64,000 nucleotides of DNA from Chelatococcus reniformis (GTDB lineage Bacteria > Pseudomonadota > Alphaproteobacteria > Rhizobiales > Beijerinckiaceae): positions 338,943 to 402,942 of the forward strand of contig NZ_BMGG01000008.1 in NCBI RefSeq assembly GCF_014640075.1, read 5' to 3'. A model generated the notes under the pieces. It did not search any database, was not told the DNA's origin, and saw only the letters and a list, made by a program, of their open reading frames with translations. Positions 9,997 to 18,387 of this stretch are shown here, in pieces; the first letter of the stretch is position 1; every line of letters begins with the position of its first letter. The position numbers and the translations under genes are program-made.

Positions 9997-10101
9997 CTAA
10001 AGCGTTTTCGAGCGAAGTGGACGCCGGTTCGCGTGAAGAAAACGCGGTAAAACAAATAGATAGTGCATTTCGGCGATTCGAGGAAACGCGGAAATGCTCT
10101 A
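9997..10101. repeat. RIME-like two-palindrome intergenic repeat, copy 1
   Basis: Palindrome 1 spans about 10001-10045 (outer arms GCGTTTTC and GAAAACGC). A short AT-richer spacer follows, then palindrome 2 at 10062-10100 (arms AGTGCATTT and AAATGCTCT). Two further copies occur at 30541-30645 and 38832-38934 in the opposite orientation. The architecture matches the rhizobial RIME type. The last bases supply the stop codon of the ClC-type gene. Confidence 0.85.
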
Positions 10102-11496
10102 CCGCTGATCCCAGCCGCCGATCGGCAGCGCTACGTTCGCGGCCGGGCGGGCGGACGAAGGGGTCTCCCCCGCCAGGCGCAGCGTGCGCTCGAGCAGAAC
10201 CTCGTAGATCGGGCGCCCGCCCAGCGCGTCCGCGACCAGATTGGCCAGCATGCAGGTGACGAGCGTCGGCAGCAGCATCGTATAGGCGCCGGTGAGCTCC
10301 GCGATCAGCACCACGCCGACCAGCGGAGCCCGGATCGTCGACGAGAACAGGCCGCCCATGGCGGCGACGGCGAGCGCGCTCGGCGCGCCGGCGGGCAGCG
10401 GCGCCACCAGCTCCAGGCAGAGCGCGAACAGCAGCCCGAGCGCCGTCGCCAGGGCCAGGATCGGCGCGAAGATGCCGCCGGGCACGCCGGTCGCGTAGCT
10501 CGCCAGGGTCATGACGAAGCGGACCAGCACGACGATCGCGATCGTCGCCAGCGGCAGATTCTCCCGCACCAGCGTGAGCGCCAGCATGTCGCCGCCCTGC
10601 GTCGCCTCCGGCTGCACGACGAGGAGCACGCCGATCGCGCACCCCACGACCGCCGGCAGGAGATAGAACGACGTGCGCCGCCCCAGCGCGAGCGCCATGT
10701 CCAGCGCCCAGATGAGGCAGCGGTTGAACACGACGCCGGCCACCCCCAGCAAGAGCCCCAGCAGCACGAAGGCCGGCAGGAACGAGAGCTGAAGGTCGGG
10801 CACCGTCATGGCCATGAACGGGCGGCTTCCGGCGAGGAGCTCGAGGACCACGACGCTGACGACGGAGGCGATCATGACCCCCGTGTAGGTCTTCAGCGAA
10901 TAGGGGAACTGCCGGCGCGTCTCCTCGATCACGAACAGCACGGAGGCGAGCGGCGCGCTGAACGCCGCGGCAAGGCCGGCGGCGGCCCCGGCGGCGAGCA
11001 GACCGCGGCTCTCCATGGTCGGCAGCTTGAAGCCCTGCGCCGCGGCCTGGGCCACCGACGCGCCCATGTGGATGGTCGGGCCCTCGCGGCCGAGCACCAG
11101 CCCGGAGCCGAGCGACAGCAGCCCGCCGACGAACTTGACCGGCAGCACGCGGGACCAGCGGATGGTCCGCCGCCCCTCCATGGCCCCTTCGACCTCCTGC
11201 ACGCCGGAGCCGCCGGCCTCGGGGACGAAGGTGCGCACCAGCCAGACGGCGGCGAGCACGAGCGCCGCGGAAACGGCGGCGGTCAGCAGGAGAAAATGCG
11301 GCCCGTCGAGCCCGACATGGGCCCGCAACACGGCCGGCCACGTGAGGGCCCGGTCGACCGCCAGGTGCAGCGCGGTGCCGATGAGCCCCGTAGCCACGCC
11401 GACGAGGATCGCGGCGAGGTAGTAGAGCGCCTTGTCCGCAAAGCCCGACGGTGTCTCGCCGGCCGCCTTCAAGGCCGCCCCTCCCGGCCCGCCCAT
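10099..11496 (-). CDS. ClC-family chloride channel / H+-Cl- antiporter
   Basis: This 465-residue membrane protein has the ClC signatures GSGVQE (96-101), GREGP (136-140, gating Glu138) and GGIFAPILA. The internal proton-transfer Glu is present (FVIEETRRQF, second Glu of the pair), which favours an H+/anion antiporter over a passive channel. I use the ATG at 11496; a GTG at 11589 would add 31 polar residues. No C-terminal CBS domains are present. The stop codon lies within RIME-like copy 1, so the last residues were set by the repeat. It is convergent with the MscS fusion, and a shared role in ion or osmotic balance is plausible. Confidence 0.92.
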   Translation of the reverse strand: MGGPGGAALKAAGETPSGFADKALYYLAAILVGVATGLIGTALHLAVDRALTWPAVLRAHVGLDGPHFLLLTAAVSAALVLAAVWLVRTFVPEAGGSGVQEVEGAMEGRRTIRWSRVLPVKFVGGLLSLGSGLVLGREGPTIHMGASVAQAAAQGFKLPTMESRGLLAAGAAAGLAAAFSAPLASVLFVIEETRRQFPYSLKTYTGVMIASVVSVVVLELLAGSRPFMAMTVPDLQLSFLPAFVLLGLLLGVAGVVFNRCLIWALDMALALGRRTSFYLLPAVVGCAIGVLLVVQPEATQGGDMLALTLVRENLPLATIAIVVLVRFVMTLASYATGVPGGIFAPILALATALGLLFALCLELVAPLPAGAPSALAVAAMGGLFSSTIRAPLVGVVLIAELTGAYTMLLPTLVTCMLANLVADALGGRPIYEVLLERTLRLAGETPSSARPAANVALPIGGWDQR

Positions 11497-11647
11497 CGCG
11501 CAGGATGGCTCAGGCGGCCTGTCCGCGCCGGAGGCCGGGCGGCCGCAAGCCGCCGGACGGTGCCGCTCGCCAGCCGATCGGCAGCGCACGCGGGACAGCT
11601 CCGACCACCCAAAAGCCAGGCGGATGGCCGGGGCGCCCCCACGTGCA

Positions 11648-12151
11648 TCACTGCGCCGTTTGCAGGGCGGCGCTCACGGCGTTGGCGATCCACGTATCCG
11701 GCGTCACGCCGACCGCCTGCGCCTTGGCATTGACCTTGTTCGCGACGCTCGGCGCCAGCGGCACGGTGAGCAGGATCGCTTCGGCATCCGGGGGCGCATA
11801 GACGATGCCGGACACCCGCATGGCGTAGCGCTGCACCTTCGTCGCCTTCTGCGCCGCGGTGAGCGCACCGTCGTCCGCGACCACGGGGCAATAAGCGGAA
11901 ACGAGGCTGTCGACGATGACCGCGTCGCGGACCTTGCGCTGGCGCAGCGCGGAGACCGCATTGTTCAGGTTGTCCGCGTCGTTCAGCGCCTCGCCGCGCG
12001 GCAGCAGGGGCTTCAGGTCGGCGGCCAGCGCATCGCCGCCCTCGAGCTGCCGGAACGCACATGCGAAGCCGGCGCTGGCCGCCTGCGCCGGACCCGCCAG
12101 CAGGCCACCGAACAGGACCAGAGTGAATGCGCGGATAACGTGCTTGTGCAT
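11648..12151 (-). CDS. Exported protein of unknown function
   Basis: From the internal ATG the product is 167 residues with a clear signal peptide (HVIRAFTLVLFGGLLAGPAQA). An upstream ATG at 12196 would add 15 polar residues. The mature part is soluble and helical, with two cysteines (FACAFRQLEGG and SAYCPVV). It includes LKPLLPRGEALNDADNLNNAV and a C-terminal alanine-rich helix. I do not recognise the family. A short gap separates it from the ClC-type gene on the same strand. Confidence 0.65.
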   Translation of the reverse strand: MHKHVIRAFTLVLFGGLLAGPAQAASAGFACAFRQLEGGDALAADLKPLLPRGEALNDADNLNNAVSALRQRKVRDAVIVDSLVSAYCPVVADDGALTAAQKATKVQRYAMRVSGIVYAPPDAEAILLTVPLAPSVANKVNAKAQAVGVTPDTWIANAVSAALQTAQ

Positions 12152-12507
12152 GCCCTTGACTCGCTCCCCGACGGATACGCCGCCCAGGGAGGCCATATCA
12201 GATCGTCCCTGGTCATCAAAGCAGGGCGCGGCACCGAAAGAGCTTCGACGCCCGTAGCGACGATCACCGATGCGGCACCGCCGACCCGGCCGGTGCCATG
12301 ATCCGCATGGCTTTGCCGAGGCCCGCGCGACATGCGACGGCCAGACCCGCGCGGGCGTTGCCCGCTTTGGTGCCCGGCGCGCCCCGCGCAGCGAAGACCG
12401 AGCTTGCCAGCCGCGGCGTGGGACGGCAATCTCAGCCCCGCAAGACGCTCAGCGGGTGTGCGCCGGCATTGCCTCGTTGGGCGACAGGACATGGGAACGG
12501 CCAAATC
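12152..12507. other. Divergent intergenic region
   Basis: It lies between two divergent exported-protein genes and so must hold both promoters. Open frames run through it, but none has a convincing start or family signature. No clear promoter hexamers were identified. Confidence 0.5.
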
Positions 12508-13218
12508 ATGATCATGGACGGTGGGACTGCCGATGCTGGAAGGGCAGATGAGGCAGCTTCGCGCGGGCTCCCGGCGGGGGGTCTCGACCGGCGGTCGTTT
12601 CTGTTCGGCTCCGCCGCCAGTCTCGGCGCGCTGGGGCTCGCCGGTTGCGTGACGCCCGACGGCATGAGCCGCGCCGAAGCGGCGCTGCATTACGCGCCGA
12701 TGCCGAACGAGAAATTCCCGATCCCGGCGGTCGATGTCAGCAAGGTCGATCCGAAGTATTTTCGCAAGACGGTGCGCTACGACAGCAAGGAAGCGCCCGG
12801 CACGATTATCGTCGATCCCAGCAATTACTATGTCTACCGCATCGAAGGCGAGGGCAACGCCACCCGCTATGGCGCCAATGTCGGCCGCGCCGGCTTCCTG
12901 TGGAGCGGTGACGCCTATGTCGGGCGCAAGGCCGAATGGGCGATCTGGACACCGCCCAAGGAGATGATCGCGCGCCAGCCCGAGGCGGCCAAATACGCCC
13001 GCGGCATGCCGCCCGGCCTCGACAACCCGCTCGGCGCCCGCACGCTCTATCTCTACCAGAACGGCGCCTACACGCTCTACACGATCTACGCCACCAGCGA
13101 CCCCGAATCGATCGGCACCGGCGTGACCAGCGGCTGCACCGGCCTCCTCAGCCAGGACATGATCGACCTCTATAACCAAACGCCGGTCAAGACGAAGGTG
13201 GTCGTGCTGCCGGCATAG
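12508..13218 (+). CDS. Divergent L,D-transpeptidase (YkuD-like) with Tat/lipoprotein signal
   Basis: The ATG at 12508 has a Shine-Dalgarno (GGGAAC) and gives 236 residues. The N-terminus has a twin-arginine motif (DRRSFLFGSAASLGALGLAG) and a lipobox LAGC, so export is Tat-type, probably with lipidation. The domain follows the YkuD layout, ending near SIGTGVTSGCTGL and TPVKTKVVVL, so the nucleophile Cys is present. The motif normally HGT...SxGCxR reads YAT...SGCTG: the catalytic His and the trailing Arg are both replaced. It may be inactive, altered in chemistry, or a peptidoglycan-binding relative. Family placement is firm, activity is not. Confidence 0.75.
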   Translation: MIMDGGTADAGRADEAASRGLPAGGLDRRSFLFGSAASLGALGLAGCVTPDGMSRAEAALHYAPMPNEKFPIPAVDVSKVDPKYFRKTVRYDSKEAPGTIIVDPSNYYVYRIEGEGNATRYGANVGRAGFLWSGDAYVGRKAEWAIWTPPKEMIARQPEAAKYARGMPPGLDNPLGARTLYLYQNGAYTLYTIYATSDPESIGTGVTSGCTGLLSQDMIDLYNQTPVKTKVVVLPA

Positions 13219-13264
13219 GCTGCCGCGCCGGCCCCCGGGTGCGGGCGCTGCCGGTGCGGGCAGC
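13219..13264. other. Imperfect hairpin just after the L,D-transpeptidase stop codon
   Basis: GCTGCCGCGCCGGC (13219-13232) pairs with GCCGGTGCGGGCAGC at the right end, with one bulge and one G-T pair. It begins right after the TAG. No T-tract follows, so termination is only possible. Confidence 0.35.
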
Positions 13265-13589
13265 GCAATGAACAGGCCCGCTTTTAGAGAGCCCGGGCGA
13301 TTGTGCGGGTGGCGATCCCCGGAAGGCCGGCGACCGAGCCATCATCGTCACGCAAGACCTCGACGATGGGCGACGCCGGCCTCCAGATTGTTGACGAGGG
13401 TGCCGTGGAGCCCCCAGCGCGCAGGCTGGTCATGCGGCCCGTCCGCATCGCGGCATCTGTCAGGCCCCCGCCCATCATAGGTCTGGGGACCTATCGGGGT
13501 GGAAAATGGAGCGTCCCGACCTTGCCCGGCATTGGCTTGTCCTCCTGACGTGCTAGTAGAAGCCAGCGACGGAACGAGGAGGATTTGGC
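13265..13589. other. Intergenic region without a recognisable gene
   Basis: Only short overlapping frames are present, none with a family signature. The right end carries the strong Shine-Dalgarno GAGGAGGA for the next gene. Confidence 0.5.
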
Positions 13590-14207
13590 ATGCCCGCGAC
13601 GGAAGATGATACCGGCGAGTACACCTACGAAGAACGCGAAGCAGTCGCCATCTTCGACGACGAACGCTCGCTGAACAGTGCCGTCGACGAACTCGTGCAG
13701 TCCGGGCTCACCCAGGCCGACATGAGCCTGTTGGGCCATGCCGATCGCCTGGCGGGCAAAACATCTGTCGAACTGGCCGATAGCGCCGATGCGCCGCGCG
13801 CCGACTTCATTTCGCGCGAATCGCGCACGGAAGGGCTCGCCGCGCTGACCGCGGCACCGGCGCTCCTCGCCGGCCTGGGCGTCGCGGCGGTCGTCGGGAC
13901 CGGCGGCGCCGCCCTCATTCCAACGATCGCGGCCAGCTTCGGCAGCATGGCCGCGGGTGGCGGGCTGGGCCTGGTGCTGGCGCGCGTCTTCGGCCGCCGC
14001 CATGCCAACCGGATCCAGGACGCGATCCTGCGCGGCGGCCTCGTGCTGTGGGTCCACGCGCCGGACCCCGCCAAGGATACGCTGATCCTCGGCATTCTGA
14101 CCAAGCATGGCGGCCGGGACATCCATACCCACGTCGTGACCCGATCCTGGGGTATCGACGACGTGCCGCTGCACGACTTCCAGCCCGACCCGATGCTGAA
14201 GAGCTGA
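13590..14207 (+). CDS. Putative stress protein with glycine-rich membrane-spanning centre
   Basis: This 205-residue protein has an N-terminal domain resembling the general-stress (YflT/DUF1269-like) layout: EREAVAIFDDERSLNSAVDE, then LVQSGLTQADMSLLG. A central hydrophobic Ala/Gly stretch follows (LAGLGVAAVVGTGGAALIP and onwards, about residues 90-125). A short C-terminal domain ends in GILTKHGGRDIHTHVVTR. The start has a near-perfect Shine-Dalgarno. Such proteins are often envelope-associated and stress-induced, but the function is not established and the family match is by pattern only. Confidence 0.65.
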   Translation: MPATEDDTGEYTYEEREAVAIFDDERSLNSAVDELVQSGLTQADMSLLGHADRLAGKTSVELADSADAPRADFISRESRTEGLAALTAAPALLAGLGVAAVVGTGGAALIPTIAASFGSMAAGGGLGLVLARVFGRRHANRIQDAILRGGLVLWVHAPDPAKDTLILGILTKHGGRDIHTHVVTRSWGIDDVPLHDFQPDPMLKS

Positions 14208-14794
14208 GGCCGCGGCGCGCTCCGGTCGGGTTGAACGGCCCGGTCGGAGAGGGGCGCTAGGTCGAATGATTGGGCGCGATGAGAAGCGATAGTCGCGCGC
14301 GGCAGATGCTACGCCCCGTGGAGGGCCCGAGCGGCCGACAAGTCGCTCAACGTCCTACGGCGCCACAGCCGTTCTCCTGTCACGAATAGGCCTCTTGCCG
14401 CGCAGCAAGTCCGAAATGCGCCGGGAGCGGACGTTGGGTGCATGCCGGAGAGCAGACCTGCGCTTCGCGTACGTCTCTGGTCTCATAGCGCCTGGCTAGT
14501 CTCTAAGCGCCAACATCTCTATGGTTCATCTGAGAGAGATGCGACATACCTCGACGTATGTGTTCGAATCCCACCCGCCCGCCGAACACCGCCGATCACC
14601 GCACTAAATGATCCATTTCTTATTTTAAAATCAAGCGGATAGCCTTACAAGAACGCGGCCATGAAATTAATGGTTCTCGCATCCTTCACCAGCGGTATAG
14701 CCCACCGAAAATAACCGCCGATTGCACTCTACAGCACGACTTTCTCTCAGGGGCATAGGTCGTCATGATTGATCGCGGTGGCATCCGGCTATCG
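14208..14794. other. Gene-poor left flank of the low-GC block
   Basis: Base composition becomes visibly more AT-rich towards the right (for example around 14600-14760). I see no credible gene. It contains a tRNA-3'-end-like remnant at 14544-14583. It lies downstream of the three-gene operon that reads leftwards, so it should also contain that operon's terminator, which I could not identify. Confidence 0.5.
14544..14583 (+). repeat. tRNA-Ser-like 3' end remnant (possible attachment site, left)
   Basis: ACATAC and GTATGT form a perfect variable-arm-like stem. They are followed by a T-loop-like TTCGAATCCCACC and a C/G-rich tail, the order found at the 3' end of class II tRNAs. No matching 5' half is present, so this is not a functional tRNA. 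A related sequence in inverse orientation sits at 19623-19646. Confidence 0.35.
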
Positions 14795-15784
14795 TCAATC
14801 CGCGTTTGCACGAGCTATGATCGATATAACGGCGGTGGTCGATGCGGTCGCTTCTACGCAAAGTGCGGCGAGTTGTTGGGTTGCAGTTCGGCGGTGCTGT
14901 AGGTTTAGCGCCAAGGCCAGCGATGCGCGTGCGTGTGCCCTGACTTCCTTGTTGCTCGCGCCGGGAAATACGTGGGCGATATATCCTTCGAGCATCCGAT
15001 TGGCATCAGTTTCGCTCGGCCGAATACCATCCAATGACTCGTGTATTGCGGGATTAAAAACGGCCTGTGCTAACGAAATGATGATCTCGCGACATAGTAG
15101 GCCGATCGCTTGACAGTCCTCTTCGGCTGATGTGGTTTCAAGTCGCGTGCGTGCCTTGGACAGGGCGCGATCAACGCGCTCCCAACCGGTTGGTTCGCGT
15201 GGCTCGGATGGCAACGACGATCGATTCGAAATTGCATCGATTGCAGGGCCAAATAGCTGACGAACATAGAACCGCCGATCTTTATATTGCGGCAGGTCTG
15301 CGCTCCAATGGCGATACCAATCCCATAGGTCGTCATGAGGGTTTTCATATCGGACACCTTCAGGGATGGCTTGTCGGATACGGATTTCGCGCGCCTGATA
15401 ATAGTCATCGACTTCCTGAATGCGAGCACCGCCAGTCGCGACATCAATCATCATGCCCCGATGGATCAGCAATTCGGCTAACAGTGCGGCAGCGCCTCCG
15501 ATCGTGGCATCGGTCGCCCTGATAACAATATCGTCTGGCGCTCTCTTCTTCGGATAGGCACTTGCAATGGCCTCAGCGATACGCTTGCGGTCTTGCGGAG
15601 GTAGCTTGTTCAACGCTTCGCCGATAGGCATCGGCGCATCAACGATTGCCTCGTCGACCAGATCGGTGAAAAAGCCATTATCAACTTCGGACTCGGCTAA
15701 GGTTGCTTGGCAATGCTTCAAGAGCATTGCCAAGTCGAACCGTTGCAGGCTTTCAAGGAATTTGCACGCCGTTGTATTCGCCAT
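14795..15784 (-). CDS. Unknown protein, third gene of the ATPase-protease operon
   Basis: This 329-residue protein starts 3 nt after the stop codon of the protease gene, so it is surely co-transcribed. There is no signal peptide or transmembrane helix. The N-terminal half has a helical stretch, LNKLPPQDRKRIAEAIASAY. The C-terminal ~130 residues are helical with QAIGLLCREIIISLAQAVF, SETDANRMLEGYIAHVFPG and LALALNLQHRRTATQQLAAL. That C-terminal pattern reminds me of helical domains at the ends of abortive-infection-type proteins, but I cannot name the family. I see no HEPN Rx4-6H motif. It may be an effector, sensor or substrate of the neighbouring protease. Confidence 0.75.
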   Translation of the reverse strand: MANTTACKFLESLQRFDLAMLLKHCQATLAESEVDNGFFTDLVDEAIVDAPMPIGEALNKLPPQDRKRIAEAIASAYPKKRAPDDIVIRATDATIGGAAALLAELLIHRGMMIDVATGGARIQEVDDYYQAREIRIRQAIPEGVRYENPHDDLWDWYRHWSADLPQYKDRRFYVRQLFGPAIDAISNRSSLPSEPREPTGWERVDRALSKARTRLETTSAEEDCQAIGLLCREIIISLAQAVFNPAIHESLDGIRPSETDANRMLEGYIAHVFPGASNKEVRAHARASLALALNLQHRRTATQQLAALCVEATASTTAVISIIARANAD

Positions 15785-15787
15785 AGC

Positions 15788-18334
15788 TCAGCCGATCAGC
15801 ACTTCAATCTCCTTCGCCTCGACAAGGGCCGTGATCTCTGAATAGAGGTCAACGTTTTGCCCAGGTGCAGAGATTGATATGATCAATGCATAGCGTGCCC
15901 TATCCGTCATGCGTTTTTGCCCTGTATGGGACTTCCACCAACCTCCAACGGGATAGACCGCGATCGCGTCATGCGAGGCGAGGTCGGCCGCATAGCCACG
16001 CCAAAGGTCACAATGCAGCGATCCGGCCTGCACTGCTTTAGGGCCGAGCAGCCAATAGCTCTGTTCACCTTCGGCTTCGGTGCCATCCTTCTCCTGGCTA
16101 GCAGAAATACGGCTGCGGAAATGCGCATCTGTTTCGTCGCGCTTCTTCATATCGAAGCGGAGCCCGAAGGACCGATAAGTGTCCGGGCGTGTGGCGGCCT
16201 TGCCGGTAAGGTTCGGTTCGACGAAGTAGGAAAGCGTCACTTTCATCGTGACGATTTCGTTTTCGAGTTGCTCCAATGCTGTCTTGGGCCAAGGCAGATC
16301 GTAGAAGTGCATCTCGTTGAACACGCCAGCGCCCGCCGCGCCGATCGCATAGGGCTGAATCTCCGCTTGCGCGATCATGGTAGCGTCGTTTCGCGCGGAC
16401 ATGATCGCCCGAGTAATGTCCGGCACGCCGTAGCCGACCTCGCGAAGCATTTCCTGCACCTTCGCTTTGGTGGCGTTTTTCCCCGTCTTCCAATGGGCGC
16501 CGCGTCCAATAAATTGCTTGCGGATAGGCTCCGGCCAGCGGGCGGAATCAACTGTGAGCGCGCGATGTGTCTCCGGCCAGAGATCGGATAGCGAGGTTTG
16601 CAGCCGCCCAACGAAGTTACCGGCCATGCCGACAGCCGCGCTGGTTGCCCAGAACGGCACCAAAGGTTCCGCCACGACATCCGAGCCCGGCGCTAGAAGC
16701 GAGACGGCAGGATGCCAATCGCAAAAGCCGGTAGCGTCCGAGAGCATGTTCCCGGCCTCGAACAGGACTTCCGGCTTGATCGGCGTCAGGTCGTCCGGAA
16801 GCGACTGCGATCCCCGGCTGAATGGGCTGCGATGATTCGCCGGAACGACGGGGCTGAAAGCGGGCGGCGGTGCCGGAGATTGCTCCTTGCCGGTGATGCC
16901 GCCGACAGTCAGGGCGTTCCAACTTTGGGATGGGTCTTCCAGTGGTTGGGATGGCAGCACGTCCACTGTCATGCCCTCCAACACGTTTCCGGTCGCAACG
17001 ACCATCAGGCGCTTCGGCCGCTCCGATGCTGGTGTTCCTTCTGCCACTTCACCGGGCATGGCGCCGGCGGCAATCTGATCGAGGGCTCCGCTCCAGGTCG
17101 ATGGCCGGCTTGGCGGGAAATCGGTGGTCGAGATTGCGAGACAAAAGCTGCGCAGAACATCCGACTGTTCGATCTCTACCATGCTGACAGCGCCCTGCGT
17201 GACAACGCCATAGCTCGGCGGTTTAGTGGGCGGGAAACCTTGCGGCGGCAGGAGTTTCATGGATTCGACGCCATGGGTCAGTTGAACGGGTTGGGCTCCG
17301 TTCATCAGCGGTTCGAGATCACCATAGAGGACGAGACCAGCCAGGGGCGTTCCATGACCGCCATTGGGGTGATGGTCATCCGCGCCCCATGCCGCGTCGT
17401 AGGCCCAGGCACCGCGAAGGCCAGGGGCAATCAGAGGATGGGCGGCGGCTACACCGGTATCGAGAGTGCAAACGACCGGAGCCTTCTCGGGCGGAACTCC
17501 GACACGCGCCGCCAACTCGCCCACCCAATCCTGCTGGTCCAAACCGCCGCCACCATCAAGAAAAATCTCGATCGTGCCGGTCGCTCGACGAATTTCCATG
17601 ACGGCACCGGGAATGCGCGCTGCGAAAGCAGCAACACTCCCGGCGGCGGCATGCAGGAAGATCACCGTGGTATCGGGAAAGAGCAAACGATCCGCGTGAA
17701 AGTCGATATTTGCGTTCTGCGCGGCGACAGCGACACGATCCGCGAGCGCGACCGGCTGGCGCACCCATAGCTCCCACCACACGACAGCCGGCGCGGCCAA
17801 GTCCACGTCGCCGGTGAAGAGCGCAGTCGTATCAATGGCGTGCACTTCCTCGATCGCCTCAAAACGGTCGGCATCCGGCCTGCGTTGGTTCCCTGGATCG
17901 CGGCCATAATTTTCGATCCGCGCACGCAGGAAGTCGCGCGCATCATCCGGCACGAAGAGAAGCGCGCTCTCCGTGCGGTCATCGTTTCTTTTGGAGCGCA
18001 GGACGACGACATCTTGCGTGGGAAATTCAAGATTGGTCGGCACCTTCACGGCCTTGGTGCGTGAGCCCTCTGCCGGTGGCACCGTCTCGACCTCGACGAT
18101 TGTGCCGCGTTTCAACCCTTGAATAGGCAACCGTGGATCAGCGCCGACGGCCGGCTGAGCGCCAAGCGCCTGCGCCAGTTGATCGACTAGATACTCAGCA
18201 TGAGCGGCATAGTCGTTGCGCAGCGGCTTTCGCTGCTGGTCGCGTGAAGGGAATGTGTAGGCCGCTTCTTCACGGAAAACGTCGATTTTGATGTGGGGAC
18301 GGCTTCTTTCGTCGTAGTTTTCTCGCTCCGCCAT
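15788..18334 (-). CDS. Subtilisin-like serine protease (peptidase S8 family), intracellular
   Basis: This 848-residue protein has no signal peptide. The S8 triad is complete: Asp292 in CTLDTGV, His327 in NGGHGTPLAG, Ser565 in WATSAAVGMAG, with the oxyanion Asn450 in VVATGNV. About 285 residues precede the catalytic domain and a ~240-residue beta-rich extension follows it. This resembles cytoplasmic S8 proteases that accompany AAA ATPases rather than secreted subtilisins. It lies 53 bp after the AAA ATPase and 3 nt before an unknown gene, all on one strand. A plausible role is regulated proteolysis in response to a stress or invader, with the ATPase as switch or unfoldase. That role is inference. 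Confidence 0.88.
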   Translation of the reverse strand: MAERENYDERSRPHIKIDVFREEAAYTFPSRDQQRKPLRNDYAAHAEYLVDQLAQALGAQPAVGADPRLPIQGLKRGTIVEVETVPPAEGSRTKAVKVPTNLEFPTQDVVVLRSKRNDDRTESALLFVPDDARDFLRARIENYGRDPGNQRRPDADRFEAIEEVHAIDTTALFTGDVDLAAPAVVWWELWVRQPVALADRVAVAAQNANIDFHADRLLFPDTTVIFLHAAAGSVAAFAARIPGAVMEIRRATGTIEIFLDGGGGLDQQDWVGELAARVGVPPEKAPVVCTLDTGVAAAHPLIAPGLRGAWAYDAAWGADDHHPNGGHGTPLAGLVLYGDLEPLMNGAQPVQLTHGVESMKLLPPQGFPPTKPPSYGVVTQGAVSMVEIEQSDVLRSFCLAISTTDFPPSRPSTWSGALDQIAAGAMPGEVAEGTPASERPKRLMVVATGNVLEGMTVDVLPSQPLEDPSQSWNALTVGGITGKEQSPAPPPAFSPVVPANHRSPFSRGSQSLPDDLTPIKPEVLFEAGNMLSDATGFCDWHPAVSLLAPGSDVVAEPLVPFWATSAAVGMAGNFVGRLQTSLSDLWPETHRALTVDSARWPEPIRKQFIGRGAHWKTGKNATKAKVQEMLREVGYGVPDITRAIMSARNDATMIAQAEIQPYAIGAAGAGVFNEMHFYDLPWPKTALEQLENEIVTMKVTLSYFVEPNLTGKAATRPDTYRSFGLRFDMKKRDETDAHFRSRISASQEKDGTEAEGEQSYWLLGPKAVQAGSLHCDLWRGYAADLASHDAIAVYPVGGWWKSHTGQKRMTDRARYALIISISAPGQNVDLYSEITALVEAKEIEVLIG

Positions 18335-18387
18335 ATGACCCTGCTTGATTCATTCGTATTCCATTCGATCCGGTCGGCGGAGCCTGC

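Noticed and set aside
14544-14583. A functional tRNA-Ser gene
   Set aside because: Only a variable-arm-like stem and a T-loop/acceptor-like 3' end are present; no acceptor 5' half or anticodon arm can be folded upstream, and the T-stem is incomplete.
16712-17770. Plus-strand frames inside the protease gene
   Set aside because: The minus-strand S8 protease has a complete catalytic triad; the plus frames have no recognisable features.
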